Origin: [Phialemoniopsis] sp. UDSM-2020
Lineage: Eukaryota; Ascomycota; Sordariomycetes; Thyridiales; Thyridiaceae
Direction: 5' to 3'
Assembly: GCA_018873225.1 (NCBI GenBank)
Contig: JAEILZ010000008.1
Location: forward strand, 124,001 to 188,000
Length of the DNA: 64,000 nucleotides
The notes under the pieces: generated by a model
Database searches by the model: none
What the model saw: the letters and a program-made list of their open reading frames with translations, nothing else
What the model was told of the DNA's origin: nothing
Made by a program: the position numbers and the translations under genes
In this document: positions 63,039 through 64,000 of the stretch, one piece after another
Numbering within the stretch: the stretch's first letter is position 1
How the letters are laid out: each line of letters begins with the position of its first letter

Positions 63039-64000
63039 CTACCCTTGACTGCCCTGATTGGGATCTCCTCCTTGGGCACTCGGGGTGCCAGCAACATAAT
63101 CCACCTGAATCGACGCAGGGTTGACCCCCATTCTCTCACGTCCAGGACTCGGGTAGCCTCCAAGTGGTCGTGTGCGATACTCGGAGTCCACTTCTTGCGC
63201 CATGCGAGGATCACTCTGCGTGGCGAATCCAGGCCCCTGTGCTGCGTATCGCGACTGTTGAAACCCACCTTCCATGCCGTACTCATCAGGCGGTGGCCGG
63301 TCGAACCTAGCGCTTTGTGAGTACTGATAGTGCCCGGCACCGCCAGCGCGAGGAGGCGTGAGATGCGGGCTCTCCGGCTGGTACACATGTCCCTGGGATG
63401 GAAGTCCGTCGCCGAAACCACGGCCCCGGCCTTGATACATGTCGCTAGAGGTGCCGTAGGGGCCAGTGTAGTATTGCTGCCCGTGCCCTTGCGGTGCCGG
63501 CTGACCTCTACCGGCGGTGGGAATCCTGTAGCCGCGGAGCGGACTGCCCTCACCAGCCGGCATGTAATGAGCCCCAGCTTGCGCAGCGTGTCTGCTCTTA
63601 GCAAACGTCTCATTCATCATAGCCTCGAACACGCGCTCAATCGCCCGTATCCCCATCTCCTTGGCGCGGGTCTCGGGGTCAACGCCGTGTACTGCCTTGA
63701 GGTAGTTCATGAACTCTAGGTACGCGTCCGAAACGACCTCGATGTTGGATTGTTTGAGGTGAATAGTGTCCTTGGATTGGTACGTGAGGTCGAAGCGCTT
63801 CTCCTTTGGCAGTGCCTCGAATTCGGCTAAAGCGAGTGCTGTTTGGCAGGCGTTGCGGATTTGTCGCCCGTTCCAACGGGCTTGGTCTTTCTCACGCCAG
63901 TATTTGGTCGCGAATCTGATGATATCTACCTCGTCAATGAGGATTTCCCTTTTGTTCTTCTTGTAGCGTGTTCGGATCATGCCAAAGTTGAGTTGGAAGA
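63039..64000 (-). CDS. Fungal AAA ATPase, C-terminal part (5' end beyond the window)
   Basis: The reading frame is open through the right edge (FQLNFG precedes MIRTRYKK), so only about 320 C-terminal residues are visible. FATKYWREKDQARWNGRQIRN followed by ACQTALALAEFEA is the characteristic end of the C-terminal lid of a large fungal AAA ATPase family that often carries an N-terminal DUF7025-type region. A helix with FEAMMNETFAKSRHAAQ follows. The last 160 residues are Gly/Pro/Gln/Tyr-rich and disordered (GRGRGFGDG, QGHGQQYYTGPYG). The Walker motifs must lie outside the window. It is convergent with the F-box-like gene. Confidence 0.82.
   Translation of the reverse strand, partial: FQLNFGMIRTRYKKNKREILIDEVDIIRFATKYWREKDQARWNGRQIRNACQTALALAEFEALPKEKRFDLTYQSKDTIHLKQSNIEVVSDAYLEFMNYLKAVHGVDPETRAKEMGIRAIERVFEAMMNETFAKSRHAAQAGAHYMPAGEGSPLRGYRIPTAGRGQPAPQGHGQQYYTGPYGTSSDMYQGRGRGFGDGLPSQGHVYQPESPHLTPPRAGGAGHYQYSQSARFDRPPPDEYGMEGGFQQSRYAAQGPGFATQSDPRMAQEVDSEYRTRPLGGYPSPGRERMGVNPASIQVDYVAGTPSAQGGDPNQGSQG

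Overview
The window looks like nuclear DNA of a filamentous ascomycete (Pezizomycotina, most like a Sordariomycete; the species cannot be told from sequence alone). Genes are spaced at about one per 2 kb, GC-rich and on both strands. They carry short 50-140 nt spliceosomal introns with GTRNGT-type donors and CTRAC/CTAAC branch points. They encode typical fungal families: Zn2Cys6 regulators, MFS carriers, GSTs, a P450, a NACHT STAND protein and F-box proteins. I rebuilt exon structures by hand, and almost every multi-exon model closes in frame.

Layout. 0.3-3.2 kb: a ceramide synthase (LAG1 type) convergent with a monocarboxylate-type MFS carrier. 3.9-9.7 kb: a tRNA-Gly(GCC), then three divergent copies of an unrecognised protein family (A on -, B and C on +). 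All three have an intron of the same phase at the same place, and copy A carries an apparent frameshift. 9.9-21.9 kb: a compact accessory cluster of GST, Zn2Cys6 regulator, aldehyde dehydrogenase, MFS exporter, second GST and second Zn2Cys6 regulator. It reads as a detoxification or catabolic module, with CGG-rich repeated sites in its two divergent promoters. 22.1-26.7 kb: two secreted proteins, one with a long PPDADETS-type repeat region and one DUF1996 protein with a 12-nt exon. 27.3-29.2 kb: an MFS carrier.

30.3-47.3 kb is housekeeping: the PIG-S/Gpi17 GPI-transamidase subunit, a FAT1-type fatty acid transporter/very-long-chain acyl-CoA synthetase, cytosolic aspartyl-tRNA synthetase, a 1-Cys peroxiredoxin, and a large Ral2-like Kelch/BTB protein behind a long pyrimidine-rich leader. 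48.7-54.1 kb holds an unknown protein and a 1192-residue NLR-like STAND protein (RRM-like N-terminus, SesB/PGAP1-like lipase domain, NACHT, poor ankyrin-like tail). 54.9-64.0 kb holds a cytochrome P450, a histidine acid phosphatase, an isochorismatase-family hydrolase, an F-box-like protein and the C-terminal part of a fungal AAA ATPase that runs off the right edge.

The best candidates for undescribed biology are the three-copy family at 4.2-9.6 kb, the 9.9-21.9 kb cluster with its shared promoter sites, and the lipase-NACHT protein. The rest is ordinary fungal gene content. No CRISPR, rRNA, transposase or reverse transcriptase was seen.
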